Origin: Streptomyces sp. Je 1-369
GTDB taxonomy: Bacteria > Actinomycetota > Actinomycetes > Streptomycetales > Streptomycetaceae
Assembly (NCBI RefSeq): GCF_026810505.1
Contig: NZ_CP101750.1
Coordinates: 3,749,254 to 3,813,253 of the forward strand
Reading direction: 5' to 3'
Length of the DNA: 64,000 nucleotides
Shown: positions 1 through 7,887 of the stretch, piece by piece
Position numbering within the stretch: position 1 is the stretch's first letter
How the letters are laid out: the number at the start of each line of letters is the position of its first letter
The notes under the pieces: generated by a model
Databases searched by the model: none
What the model was told of the DNA's origin: nothing
Seen by the model: the letters and a program-made list of their open reading frames with translations, nothing else
Position numbers and translations under genes: made by a program

Positions 1-876
1 CGTGACGGCCTCGGGCGCCTCGATGGGTGTCATGTGTCCGATCCCGGCGAGTTCGGTGAGCCCCAGGCACTCGGGCAGGGCGGCGGCGATGCGCCGCGCG
101 TGCACGACGGGCGTGAGGCGGTCGGACGTCCCGGCGATCACGGCCGTGGGCGTCTTCAACGCGCCGACCTCCACGTCCAGTTGCAGCGCGTCGAGCACGC
201 TCGACCAGCCGTGACGCACGTCCCGGGGGCAGGCGTGCACGATGCGCGCGCAGGCCTCGACCTTCTCGGGCGCGGCGCCGGGGCCCATCGTCGCGTACTT
301 GAGGACGCGCCTGGCCACGGGTGTGACGGGCCCGAGCGGTGCGCGCGAGCCGAGTACGGACCGCGTGATCCGGGTCCGCGCCCGCCCGGCCCGCAGCAGC
401 GGCACGACCAGCGCCTCCGCGACCAGCGCGGAACTCCCCGTGCTGCACAGCAGGACGGCGGCGGCGTGCTCCCGCACCGCGGCGCGGCCGCCCGCGGCCA
501 TGATCGTCATGCCGCCCATGGAGTGCCCCACGAGCACGGCCTTCTCGCCCGGCGCGAGCGTCTCCGCGAGCACCGCTTCGAGGTCGTCGGCGAGCGCCCG
601 CGTGCTGTATCCGTCGGCGGCCGCGGGGGCCACGCTCCGCCCGTGCCCCCGCTGGTCGTACGCGATGACGCGGTGGTCGGTGCGGAGGTCGCGTATCTGC
701 GCCGCCCAGAAGGCCGTCGAGCAGGTCCAGCCGTGCGCGAGCACCACGGCGGGCGCTCCTTCGGGGCCGTGCACCTCGACGTGGATGCGGGCGCCGTCGG
801 CGGAGACGGCGGTGGTTTCGCGGGCGGCGACGGGCGGGGCGTAGGGGCCGCTCGTCACGTGGGTCAGTCGGCTCAT
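1..876 (-). CDS. alpha/beta hydrolase (3' end off window)
   Basis: Alpha/beta-hydrolase fold enzyme of unknown substrate. The translated product has an oxyanion-region HGW near residue 49, the nucleophile elbow GHSMGG with Ser119, an acid segment AGTSDRLTP and the catalytic His in GIGHM close to the window edge. All three triad elements are therefore present and only the last few residues are cut off. The ATG overlaps the stop of the upstream monooxygenase gene (ATGA), so the two are translationally coupled. The pairing suggests that this enzyme hydrolyses an ester or lactone made by the monooxygenase. That is inference from context. It could equally be a general carboxylesterase or lipase. 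Confidence 0.85.
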   Translation of the reverse strand, partial: MSRLTHVTSGPYAPPVAARETTAVSADGARIHVEVHGPEGAPAVVLAHGWTCSTAFWAAQIRDLRTDHRVIAYDQRGHGRSVAPAAADGYSTRALADDLEAVLAETLAPGEKAVLVGHSMGGMTIMAAGGRAAVREHAAAVLLCSTGSSALVAEALVVPLLRAGRARTRITRSVLGSRAPLGPVTPVARRVLKYATMGPGAAPEKVEACARIVHACPRDVRHGWSSVLDALQLDVEVGALKTPTAVIAGTSDRLTPVVHARRIAAALPECLGLTELAGIGHMTPIEAPEAVT

Positions 877-2411
877 GCCCCGGCCTCGGCCTTCTTCTTA
901 CGGGAGTCCTCATGGGAGGCGGGCGCCGAGGCCCGCGCCTTCGGGGGCCGCACCACCTCGTACTCGGAGAGGTCGACCCGCCGCGTCGCCGCCCTGAACT
1001 CGGTGGTCGTACCCGGCCAGACCGTCGTGTTGACGCCGTTCTCGTCGAGGTACCAGCTGTTGCAGCCGCCGGTGTTCCACACGGTCCGCTTCATCCGCTC
1101 CTGCACCCGCCGGTTCCAGGCGCTCACGGAGTCGGACCGGGCGGCGAGGGCTGCGCGGCCTCCGAGTACGTCGAGCTGACGCAGGTAGTCGGCCATGTAG
1201 TTCAGCTGCGACTCGATCATCAGGATCATGGAGGAGTTGCCGAGCCCGGTGTTCGGGCCGATGATCGTCATCCAGTTGGGGAACCCGGCCGCGGTCGCGC
1301 CGCGCAGCGCGTTCATGCCGCCCTTCCAGCTCTCCATGAGCGTCTGGCCCTCGTCGCCCACCACGCGCTCGGCGATCGGCATGTCCGTGACGTGGAACCC
1401 GGTGCCGAAGATGATCGCGTCGACCTCGGTCTCCGTGCCGTCCGCGGCGACGACGGTGTTGCCGCGCACCTCGCTCAGGCCGCTGGCGACGACGTCGACG
1501 TTGGGCCGCGCGAGCGCCGGGTAGTACGCGTTGGAGAGCAGGATGCGCTTGCAGCCGATGCGGTACGTCGGGGTCAGCTTGGCCCGCAGCGCCGGGTCCT
1601 TGATGGCCCGGTACATGTTCCGCTTGGCGATCTGCTCGACCATGCCGAGCTCGTTGGGCCGCTTGGTGAACGCCTGGACCTGCAACTCCCTGATGCCCCA
1701 CAGGAGGCCGCGCCTGGCCTGCGTGGTGAAGGGCAGCTGCTTGTGGAGCCAGCGCTCGACGCCGGTGATGGCGCGGTCGGCGCGCGGCATCACCCACGGG
1801 GGCGTGCGCTGGAAGAGGGTGAGCTTGCCGACCTTCTTCTGTATCTCGGGCACGATCTGGATGGCGGAGGCGCCGGTGCCGATCATCGCGACGCGCTTGC
1901 CGCTGAGGTCGTAGTCGTGGTCCCAGCGGGCCGAGTGGAAGACCTTGCCGGGGAAGGTGTCGATGCCGGGGATGTCCGGGGTCTTGGGGTCGGAGAGCGG
2001 CCCGGTGGCGGAGACGACGACGTCGGCGCTGTAGGTGCCGTTGCTGGTCTCGATCACCCAGTGCAGCTGGTCGGCGTCCCAGGTCATCAGCTTCACCTCG
2101 GTGTTGAGGCGCAGATGCGGGCGGAGCCGGAAGGTGTCGGCGACGTGTTCCAGGTACTCGTGGATGTGCTCCTGGCCGGAGAAGGTGCGGGGCCAGTCCG
2201 GGTTGGGCGCGAAGGAGAACGAGTACAGGTGCGAGGGGACGTCGCAGGCGCAGCCCGGGTAGCTGTTGTCGCGCCAGGTGCCGCCCACCGCGCCGGCGCG
2301 CTCCAGGACGACGAAGTCGGTGATGCCCTCGCGGCGCAGCCGCACGGCGGCACCGAGGCCGCCGAAGCCGGATCCGATCACCGCCACCCGTACGTGCTCG
2401 TGCTCTGTCAT
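873..2411 (-). CDS. flavin-containing / Baeyer-Villiger-type monooxygenase
   Basis: FAD- and NADPH-dependent monooxygenase of 512 aa, the usual length for class B Baeyer-Villiger enzymes. The FAD Rossmann motif GSGFGGLG is at residues 13-20 and the NADPH motif GTGASAIQ near 178. Between them, residues 153-164 (FPGKVFHSARWD) fit the Baeyer-Villiger fingerprint FxGxxxHxxxW[P/D]. A second signature-like stretch, IFGTGFHVTD, lies toward the C-terminus. It is first in an operon with the overlapping hydrolase and diverges from a MerR-family gene. This is the layout of a ketone-to-ester-to-acid catabolic unit controlled by its neighbour. Substrate (cyclic, aryl or steroid ketone) cannot be told from sequence. 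Confidence 0.88.
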   Translation of the reverse strand: MTEHEHVRVAVIGSGFGGLGAAVRLRREGITDFVVLERAGAVGGTWRDNSYPGCACDVPSHLYSFSFAPNPDWPRTFSGQEHIHEYLEHVADTFRLRPHLRLNTEVKLMTWDADQLHWVIETSNGTYSADVVVSATGPLSDPKTPDIPGIDTFPGKVFHSARWDHDYDLSGKRVAMIGTGASAIQIVPEIQKKVGKLTLFQRTPPWVMPRADRAITGVERWLHKQLPFTTQARRGLLWGIRELQVQAFTKRPNELGMVEQIAKRNMYRAIKDPALRAKLTPTYRIGCKRILLSNAYYPALARPNVDVVASGLSEVRGNTVVAADGTETEVDAIIFGTGFHVTDMPIAERVVGDEGQTLMESWKGGMNALRGATAAGFPNWMTIIGPNTGLGNSSMILMIESQLNYMADYLRQLDVLGGRAALAARSDSVSAWNRRVQERMKRTVWNTGGCNSWYLDENGVNTTVWPGTTTEFRAATRRVDLSEYEVVRPPKARASAPASHEDSRKKKAEAGA

Positions 2412-2440
2412 TCCGCCGCCTCCCGGAAGTACCTGAACCC

Positions 2441-2458
2441 TGCCAGTGTCTACTGGCG
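2441..2458. promoter_or_regulatory. inverted-repeat operator in monooxygenase promoter
   Basis: TGCCAGT, a 4-nt spacer, then ACTGGCG: a near-perfect inverted repeat about 30 nt upstream of the monooxygenase ATG, in the divergent intergenic region with the MerR gene. A dyad between or near promoter elements is what MerR-family regulators bind, so it is the best candidate operator for the 2570 gene product. Binding is inferred. Confidence 0.5.
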
Positions 2459-2557
2459 CAATTGGGAGAGTAAGCCAGTCGCGTACTCATGGGTAGGGGT
2501 TCGGCGGGGGAAAGTTACCGGCGGTATCGCCGCCGGGGGGGTCCTGCGGGGTCGGGC

Positions 2558-2570
2558 TAGGCTTCCCACG
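2558..2570 (+). promoter_or_regulatory. -10 box of leaderless MerR mRNA
   Basis: TAGGCT at 2558-2563 lies 6 nt before the GTG start, and no Shine-Dalgarno sequence is visible. This spacing means transcription would begin at or near the start codon, a common arrangement in Streptomyces. Confidence 0.45.
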
Positions 2571-3262
2571 TGGCAGACGACGAACGAGAAGGCGGACGCG
2601 AGAACGCGCCGCCCGGCGGCGTACGCGAGTTCCGCATGGAGGCGCTGGCCGAGGAGGCCGGCATCACCGTGCGCACCGTGCGCTTCTACCGCGAGCGCGG
2701 ACTGATCCCGCCACCCCGCCGCGAGGGCCGCATCGCCTGGTACGACGAGCACCACCTGGCCAGACTCCGCACGATCGCCGCCCTCCTGGAGCGCGGCCAC
2801 ACCCTGAACGGCATCGCCGAGCTCGCCGACGCCTTCGACAAGGGGCGCGACGTGGGCGAACTCCTCGGCCTCGGCGAGCCGACCGAGGAGCAGCCGGTCC
2901 GCCTCACGCCCGAGGAGCTGGCCGACCACTTCGCGGGCGAGGTCACCCCCGAGAACCTCGTCGCCGCCCTGGACCTCGGCTACCTCGGCACGGACGGCGA
3001 CGAGCTCGTCCACATCAGCCGCCGCCTGCTCGACGCCTCATCCACGCTGGTGCGCAAGGGGGTTCCCCTGGCCGCGGTCCTGGAGGCGGGCCAGCGCGTC
3101 CGGGAACACGCCGACGCGCTCGCGGAGTTGTTCATCGCCGTCATGCGCACGCACACGCCCGAGACGGCCGACGTGGACATCGACCAGTTGCGCCCGCTCG
3201 CCAAGAGCGTGGTGGAGGCGGAGCTGTCGATGGCGCTGGACCGCCGCCTCAAGGAATCCTGA
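2570..3262 (+). CDS. MerR-family transcriptional regulator
   Basis: DNA-binding regulator of 230 aa. An N-terminal winged HTH of MerR type covers roughly residues 20-90 (FRMEALAEEAGITVRTVRFYRERGL, then a wing and the LARLRTIAALLERG helix). It follows a short acidic-basic leader. The C-terminal 130 residues are helical, probably an effector-binding or dimerisation part, without the cysteine pattern of metal-sensing members. The GTG start is supported by the leaderless -10 box. It diverges from the monooxygenase-hydrolase operon with a dyad in between, so it probably regulates that operon in response to the substrate. Confidence 0.85.
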   Translation: MADDEREGGRENAPPGGVREFRMEALAEEAGITVRTVRFYRERGLIPPPRREGRIAWYDEHHLARLRTIAALLERGHTLNGIAELADAFDKGRDVGELLGLGEPTEEQPVRLTPEELADHFAGEVTPENLVAALDLGYLGTDGDELVHISRRLLDASSTLVRKGVPLAAVLEAGQRVREHADALAELFIAVMRTHTPETADVDIDQLRPLAKSVVEAELSMALDRRLKES

Positions 3263-3280
3263 CGCCCACGGACCGCGCCC

Positions 3281-4342
3281 TCAGACGGGCAGCCACCAAC
3301 GCGCTTTGTAGATCCCGCCGTTGACCAGCTTGTACGCGTTCTCCGGCCGATGCACGCTCACCGTCGTGGTCCACCAGGTCTCTTCGAGCCCGCCCTCCGG
3401 GACGGTCGTCAGGACCTGCCCGGTGCGCGGATCGTCGCCGACGGCCTTCACGGACTTACGGGAGATCTCCGCGGCCCCGGCGAAGTCCCGCACGAAGACG
3501 CGGCTCTTCGTCTCGTACTGGAAGACGGCGGCGCTGGTCGTCACCCACAGCCGACCCGGCCGCCCCGGCCGCTCGCGGACCGGGAAGAGATCGTGCCCGC
3601 CGGGCGTCTTCCCCGGCGTCCCGACGGGCAGACCGATCGCCGAGGTCCGCCGCAGCGCGGGCCTGGCGGCCGTCCCGCCCACCTCGTACGTCACCAACTC
3701 ATCGTCACCCAGCGCCCAGAGCACGCCCAGCGCCCCGTCCCAGTGCAGCCCGTGCGCCCCCTTGAGCTCCGCCTCCGCGTACCGCGTGGCCCGCGGCCCC
3801 TGCGACGCCGCGTACAGCCGCACCCGCGCACCCGTGCTGCACGCGACGGCCACGTTGCCGTCGGGCAGGATCTCGGCGCTGTGCGGGTTGAACAGGTCGT
3901 CGCCGGGCCCGATCGCCGTGCCCCAGTACCGCCTGCCGGTCGGGTGCTCGACGACGGCCACGAACCCGAACGACGCCGTCGTCAGGACGTACGCGCGCCG
4001 CCGGTGCAGCCGCACCTTCGCCTCGCACGGGTAGACCCAGCTCACGTCCGGCAGCAGGTCCTTGTAGCGCACATCGCCGACCGGCGAGAACTCCCAGCGC
4101 ACGACGGAGGGGTCGGCGGCCGGGTCCCAGACGCGGCGCCGCGGGTCGAGCACGAGGAGGCGCCTGGAGGCCTGCTCGGTCAGCAGAACGGGCGGCGTAC
4201 CGACGGGAATCCCGTGGTCACCGCCCGTTGCATGCGCGCGGGTGGCGGGCAGCGCCGCCGCGACACCGGCACCGGCCGCGCCGATCACGACGGCACGTCT
4301 GGAAGGCCTCGCGGGCCTCGAAGGCCCGGGCACGGTCGACAT
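3281..4342 (-). CDS. secreted Tat-type protein, DUF6528-like beta-propeller
   Basis: Predicted exported protein of 353 aa. The N-terminus carries a twin-arginine-like signal (PSRRAVVIGAAGAGVAAALPA followed by ARAHA-type cleavage residues). The mature part has repeated segments with WxxG, LxVLDP and GxxxPHSAEILPDGNVAVACS patterns that look like blades of a beta-propeller. It resembles the uncharacterised secreted DUF6528 group of actinomycetes, an assignment made from memory. The ATG at 4342 was preferred over an upstream in-frame start because GGGGGAT lies just before it and the signal peptide then sits at the N-terminus. Function unknown. Confidence 0.7.
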   Translation of the reverse strand: MSTVPGPSRPARPSRRAVVIGAAGAGVAAALPATRAHATGGDHGIPVGTPPVLLTEQASRRLLVLDPRRRVWDPAADPSVVRWEFSPVGDVRYKDLLPDVSWVYPCEAKVRLHRRRAYVLTTASFGFVAVVEHPTGRRYWGTAIGPGDDLFNPHSAEILPDGNVAVACSTGARVRLYAASQGPRATRYAEAELKGAHGLHWDGALGVLWALGDDELVTYEVGGTAARPALRRTSAIGLPVGTPGKTPGGHDLFPVRERPGRPGRLWVTTSAAVFQYETKSRVFVRDFAGAAEISRKSVKAVGDDPRTGQVLTTVPEGGLEETWWTTTVSVHRPENAYKLVNGGIYKARWWLPV

Positions 4343-4487
4343 GAAATCCCCCTGACGACTCGACAGTTGGTCATGTACGCGACGCATGTACGCGACCGAA
4401 ATCTGCCATGCCGCCCGGCCCCGGGACAGCCTTCTACCGGACTTTGTGCCCGTGTCCCGCCGTCAGCCACCCACCTGGGGCAGTCCT

Positions 4488-5279
4488 CTACAGGTCGTAG
4501 ACCACCGTCACGGGCGCGTGGTCGCTCCACCGCTCGCCGTGGCTCGCGGCACGTTCCACGTACGCCTTCAGCGCGCGCTCGGCGAGCCCCGCCGTCGCGA
4601 CCTGGTAGTCGATGCGCCAGCCCGTGTCGTTGTCGAAGGCGCGCCCCCGGTAGGACCACCACGAGTAGGGGCCCTCGACGTTCGGGTGCTGCGCCCGCAC
4701 GACGTCCTCGTACTCCGCGAAGACCTCGTCCATCCAGGCCCGCTCCTCCGGCAGGAACCCGGAGTTCTTCTTGTTGCCCTTCCAGTTCTTGAGGTCGGCC
4801 TCCTGGTGGGCGATGTTCCAGTCGCCGCAGACGACGACGTGGCGCCCGTCGGCGGCGGCCCGCACCTTGAGCTCCTTCAGATAGGCGAGGAACTCGCCCA
4901 TGAAGCGGATCTTCTCGTCCTGCCGCTCGGTGCCGACCTCACCGGAGGGCAGATACAGGCTGGCCACGGTGACACCGGGCAGGTCGGCCTCGACGTACCG
5001 GCCACTGCCGTCGAACTCCTGCGACCCGAAGCCGACCCGCACCCGGTCCGGCTCACGGCGCGTGTACAGCGAGACACCGGCACGTCCCTTGGCGGCAGCG
5101 GGCGCGTGCACGACGTGCCAGCCCTCGGGGGCCCGCACCTCATCGGGCAGCTGGTGTTCCTCGGCCCGCACCTCCTGGAGGCACACCACATCGGCCGAGG
5201 TATCGGCGAGCCACTCGACGAACCCCTTCTTGGCGGCGGCACGCAGCCCGTTCACATTCACGCTGGTCACAGTGAGCAT
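4488..5279 (-). CDS. xth: exodeoxyribonuclease III
   Basis: DNA-repair nuclease of the ExoIII/AP-endonuclease family, 263 aa, the normal length. The translated product starts MLTVTSVNVNGLRAA and contains the metal-binding LQEVR (Glu), the VCGDWNIAHQEADLKN active-site Asp/Asn region and the C-terminal RIDYQ and WSDHAPV (catalytic Asp-His) motifs. It removes 3' blocking groups and incises abasic sites in base-excision repair. The ATG at 5279 is chosen because it matches the conserved N-terminus. TATCGT lies 6 nt upstream, so the mRNA may be leaderless. It diverges from a GNAT gene. Confidence 0.93.
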   Translation of the reverse strand: MLTVTSVNVNGLRAAAKKGFVEWLADTSADVVCLQEVRAEEHQLPDEVRAPEGWHVVHAPAAAKGRAGVSLYTRREPDRVRVGFGSQEFDGSGRYVEADLPGVTVASLYLPSGEVGTERQDEKIRFMGEFLAYLKELKVRAAADGRHVVVCGDWNIAHQEADLKNWKGNKKNSGFLPEERAWMDEVFAEYEDVVRAQHPNVEGPYSWWSYRGRAFDNDTGWRIDYQVATAGLAERALKAYVERAASHGERWSDHAPVTVVYDL

Positions 5280-5362
5280 CCCGGCACGATACCGGCCCTT
5301 ACCGGCACACTGGTCCGGCACCACCGTCACCACACCCAGCACTGGACTCGCATAGAAGTACG

Positions 5363-5920
5363 ATGGAGCGCATGACTATTCAGACGGACCCCACCGCCGC
5401 CAACACCGCCGCCACCGACGCCGCCCCCCGCATACAACTGCGCACCGTCACGTTCGCGCACCCCGACGCGGTCCGGCTCAACGACCTCGTCCAGCTCGAA
5501 TACGCGGAGCGCTACGGCGACGAGGGGGACCTCACACCCCTCGACCCGACCATGTTCGAGCCGCCACGCGGCCGCTACTTCATCGCGTACGACGAACACG
5601 GCACCGCACTGGCGACGGGCGGCTGGCGTGGCATGGACGGGACCACCGGGCACGACGAGAACTACCGGGACGGCGACGCCGAGCTGAAGCGGATGTTCGT
5701 CACCGCGGAGGCCCGCGGCCTGGGCCTCGCCCGCCAGATACTCGCGGCCCTGGAAGCCGACGCGAAGGCGGCGGGCCGGGTCCGCATGGTGCTGGAGACG
5801 GGCACGAAGCAGCCCGAGGCGATAGCCCTCTACACCTCCAGCGGCTACACCCCCGCCGCGGAGAAGTTCGGTCTCTACCGCTTCGACGACCTGAGCCGCT
5901 GCTACGAAAAGCTCCTGTAA
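5363..5920 (+). CDS. GNAT-family N-acetyltransferase
   Basis: Acetyl-CoA-dependent acetyltransferase of 185 aa. The GNAT core is visible: a beta strand LKRMFVTAEARGLGLARQIL containing the pyrophosphate-binding R/QxxGxG/A-type loop (EARGLGLA), then the MVLETGTKQPEAIALYTSSGYTP segment that closes the fold. The first 30 residues are Thr/Ala-rich and probably flexible. An alternative ATG lies 9 nt downstream, preceded by GGAG. Acceptor substrate unknown. It faces the convergent histidine-kinase gene with only 19 bp between stops. Confidence 0.85.
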   Translation: MERMTIQTDPTAANTAATDAAPRIQLRTVTFAHPDAVRLNDLVQLEYAERYGDEGDLTPLDPTMFEPPRGRYFIAYDEHGTALATGGWRGMDGTTGHDENYRDGDAELKRMFVTAEARGLGLARQILAALEADAKAAGRVRMVLETGTKQPEAIALYTSSGYTPAAEKFGLYRFDDLSRCYEKLL

Positions 5921-5939
5921 CCCGCCCTGCCCCGGACCC

Positions 5940-7151
5940 CTATCTCCTGACGGCCGCCCGCAGGTCGAGCACCGCCTCGGCCCCGCCCCCCGCCGGATTG
6001 CCGAACCGCAGCCCGGCCCCCAGGACCTGCGCCTGCCCCTGCGCGATCGTCAGCCCGAGGCCGAGGCCCACGCCCTTCTCCCCGCACCCGCTCCGGAACC
6101 GCTGCGGCCCGCCGGACAGCAGGGACTCCGGAAAGCCGCCCCCGGAGTCCCGTACCCGCACCACCCCGCCGTCGACCTCGACCGCCACCGGCGCCGACCC
6201 GTGCCGCAGCGCGTTGCTGACGAGGTTGGCGACGATCCGCTCCACGCGCCGCGGATCCGTCACCACGCGCACGTCCCGCACGACGGAGACGGTCACGCCG
6301 TCCGCACCCGCGGCCCCGGCGGCAGCCGACCTGCGCACCAGCGCTCCCAACTCACACTCCTCGGCCGCGGCCTGCTCCCCCGCCCCGTCGAGCCGCGCCA
6401 CCTCGATGACGTCGTCGACGAGCTCCCGCAGCCGCCCCGCCGACTCCTGCACCAGCTCGGAAGGCCGCCCCGGCGGCAGCAGCCCGGCCGCCGTCACCAT
6501 GCCGGCGACCGGGGTGCGCAGTTCGTGCGCGATGTTCGCCGTCACCTCGCGCTCGGCCTGCAACCGGGCGGCGAGCGCGTCGGCCATGGTGTTCACGGCG
6601 GCCGCGAGCCGGGTGATCTCGTCCTTGCCGCGCAGCGGAAGCCGCGCCGTGAGATCACCTTCCGCGATGCGCTGCGCGGCCCCGGCCTTGGTCCTGAGCC
6701 GCCGCCCGAGCCGGGTGGCGACGAGCAGCCCCGCCACACAGGCGAGCGCCGTCCCGAAACCGCCCGAGATCCACAGCACCCGGTCCAGATCCCGTACGGT
6801 CTCCGCCTCCCTGTCGTAGGGCCGCTTCAGCGCGACGACCTCCTTGCCGTACTTGCTGGCCGCCCAGAGCTGCGGAACGCGCCCGTTGCGGTCCAGATAG
6901 ACGCCCCACTGCCCGTTCTCCACGGCACCGGCGAGCGGCCCCGGCAGGTCGGCGGGGTCGATGAGGGTGCGGTCCCCGTCGACCCCGGCCGCATGGTCCT
7001 GCACGGCGGTCTGGAGCCGGTCCCCGATCTGGCTGCGCGCACCCGCGTACTGCGCCTCGACGGTGCGATGGTGGACGAGCAGCCCCATCACGACGGACAC
7101 CAGCGCGGCGGTGCCCGCGATGGCGAGACCGATCTTGGTACGAAGTCCCAT
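5940..7151 (-). CDS. membrane sensor histidine kinase (orphan)
   Basis: Two-component sensor kinase of 403 aa. A first membrane helix is at about residues 7-27, then an extracytoplasmic loop of roughly 110 residues, a second helix (FGTALACVAGLLVATRL), a HAMP linker, the HisKA box NIAHELRTPVAGM with the phospho-acceptor His, and a HATPase domain with N-box NLVSNALRHG and G-boxes DSGGGF and GVGLGLGLTIA. All catalytic elements are intact. No response-regulator gene adjoins it. The gene upstream is a small lipoprotein with which it likely forms an operon (22 bp apart). The lipoprotein may act as an accessory sensor. Signal unknown. Confidence 0.88.
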   Translation of the reverse strand: MGLRTKIGLAIAGTAALVSVVMGLLVHHRTVEAQYAGARSQIGDRLQTAVQDHAAGVDGDRTLIDPADLPGPLAGAVENGQWGVYLDRNGRVPQLWAASKYGKEVVALKRPYDREAETVRDLDRVLWISGGFGTALACVAGLLVATRLGRRLRTKAGAAQRIAEGDLTARLPLRGKDEITRLAAAVNTMADALAARLQAEREVTANIAHELRTPVAGMVTAAGLLPPGRPSELVQESAGRLRELVDDVIEVARLDGAGEQAAAEECELGALVRRSAAAGAAGADGVTVSVVRDVRVVTDPRRVERIVANLVSNALRHGSAPVAVEVDGGVVRVRDSGGGFPESLLSGGPQRFRSGCGEKGVGLGLGLTIAQGQAQVLGAGLRFGNPAGGGAEAVLDLRAAVRR

Positions 7152-7173
7152 GCCGTTCCCGTTCCCCGCGCCC

Positions 7174-7626
7174 TCAGACGTCCGGGATCGACAGCCGGAT
7201 CCCCTGGAACTGCACGTTCACCGCCGCCGCGGGCAAGGCCTCCGGCTTCTTCGGCTTCACGGTCGCCCGCCGGTAGTACGCCATGCGCTCCTGCTGCTCG
7301 AGTCCGCTGAGCGTCAGCGTCGCGTCGTAGGGATCGTCGGAGCACTTGGGGCTGCACCAGGGCCCGCCGAGCTTCCCGGTGGCCCGCGCGGTCGGCCCGC
7401 CCCAGTCCCGCCAGCTCAACTGCGAGACCGCGACGTTCTCGGTGAGCTGCGCCGACGTCGGCTGCTGCAGAGCGACCCCGGCCGCATCGGCGATGTAGAC
7501 GGGCCCCGCCACCCGCGAGGGCTGCAACGCGGGCCCCTCCACACTCAGCCCCCGAGGCTCAGCGGCACACCCGCCCACTCCCAGCACGACAGCCAATGCG
7601 GCAGAAACCCTCAGAGGGGACAACAT
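7174..7626 (-). CDS. small lipoprotein upstream of histidine kinase
   Basis: Predicted lipoprotein of 150 aa. The signal peptide ends in a lipobox (GVGGC, Cys near residue 20). The rest is beta-rich with a Cys pair in WCSPKCSDD that could form a disulphide. No family recognised. The ATG at 7626 has TACATT ending 6 nt upstream and no Shine-Dalgarno, so the mRNA is probably leaderless and this promoter likely serves both this gene and the downstream kinase. A role in signal perception for the kinase is an inference from the operon. Confidence 0.7.
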   Translation of the reverse strand: MLSPLRVSAALAVVLGVGGCAAEPRGLSVEGPALQPSRVAGPVYIADAAGVALQQPTSAQLTENVAVSQLSWRDWGGPTARATGKLGGPWCSPKCSDDPYDATLTLSGLEQQERMAYYRRATVKPKKPEALPAAAVNVQFQGIRLSIPDV

Positions 7627-7681
7627 GCGTCAAATGTAACCAGCGAGACGCTCATCACACGCGGATTGCGTCGGCAACGCA

Positions 7682-7718
7682 AAGATCCCGCCCAGTTCGA
7701 TGAACTGGACGGGATCTT
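7682..7718 (-). terminator. strong hairpin terminator after tRNA-Ala
   Basis: AAGATCCCG, one mismatch, CCAGTTC, a 3-nt loop, then the complementary arm: a 17-bp stem with a single mismatch, 9 nt past the tRNA 3' end on the minus strand. It should end tRNA transcription before the lipoprotein promoter. Confidence 0.75.
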
Positions 7719-7727
7719 CATGTGCAG

Positions 7728-7801
7728 TGGACCTGTGGGGATTTGAACCCCAGACCCCCTCGATGCGAACGAGGTGCGCTACCAGACTGCGCCACAGGCC
7801 C
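7728..7801 (-). tRNA. tRNA-Ala (anticodon CGC)
   Basis: 74-nt cloverleaf read on the minus strand. The acceptor stem GGGCCTG/CAGGTCC carries the G3-U70 wobble pair that identifies alanine tRNAs. The D stem is GCGC/GCGC, the anticodon stem CCTCG/CGAGG with loop TTCGCAT (anticodon CGC, codon GCG), and the T arm TGGGG-TTCAAAT-CCCCA. CCA is not encoded. Confidence 0.96.
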
Positions 7802-7887
7802 TTGCAACGAGTGAAACTCTAGCATCCCGATCGGGGTGCTTGGAAATCCGTTCCTGGCTGGTCAGCCCAGGGGGACGGCACGGTCCC

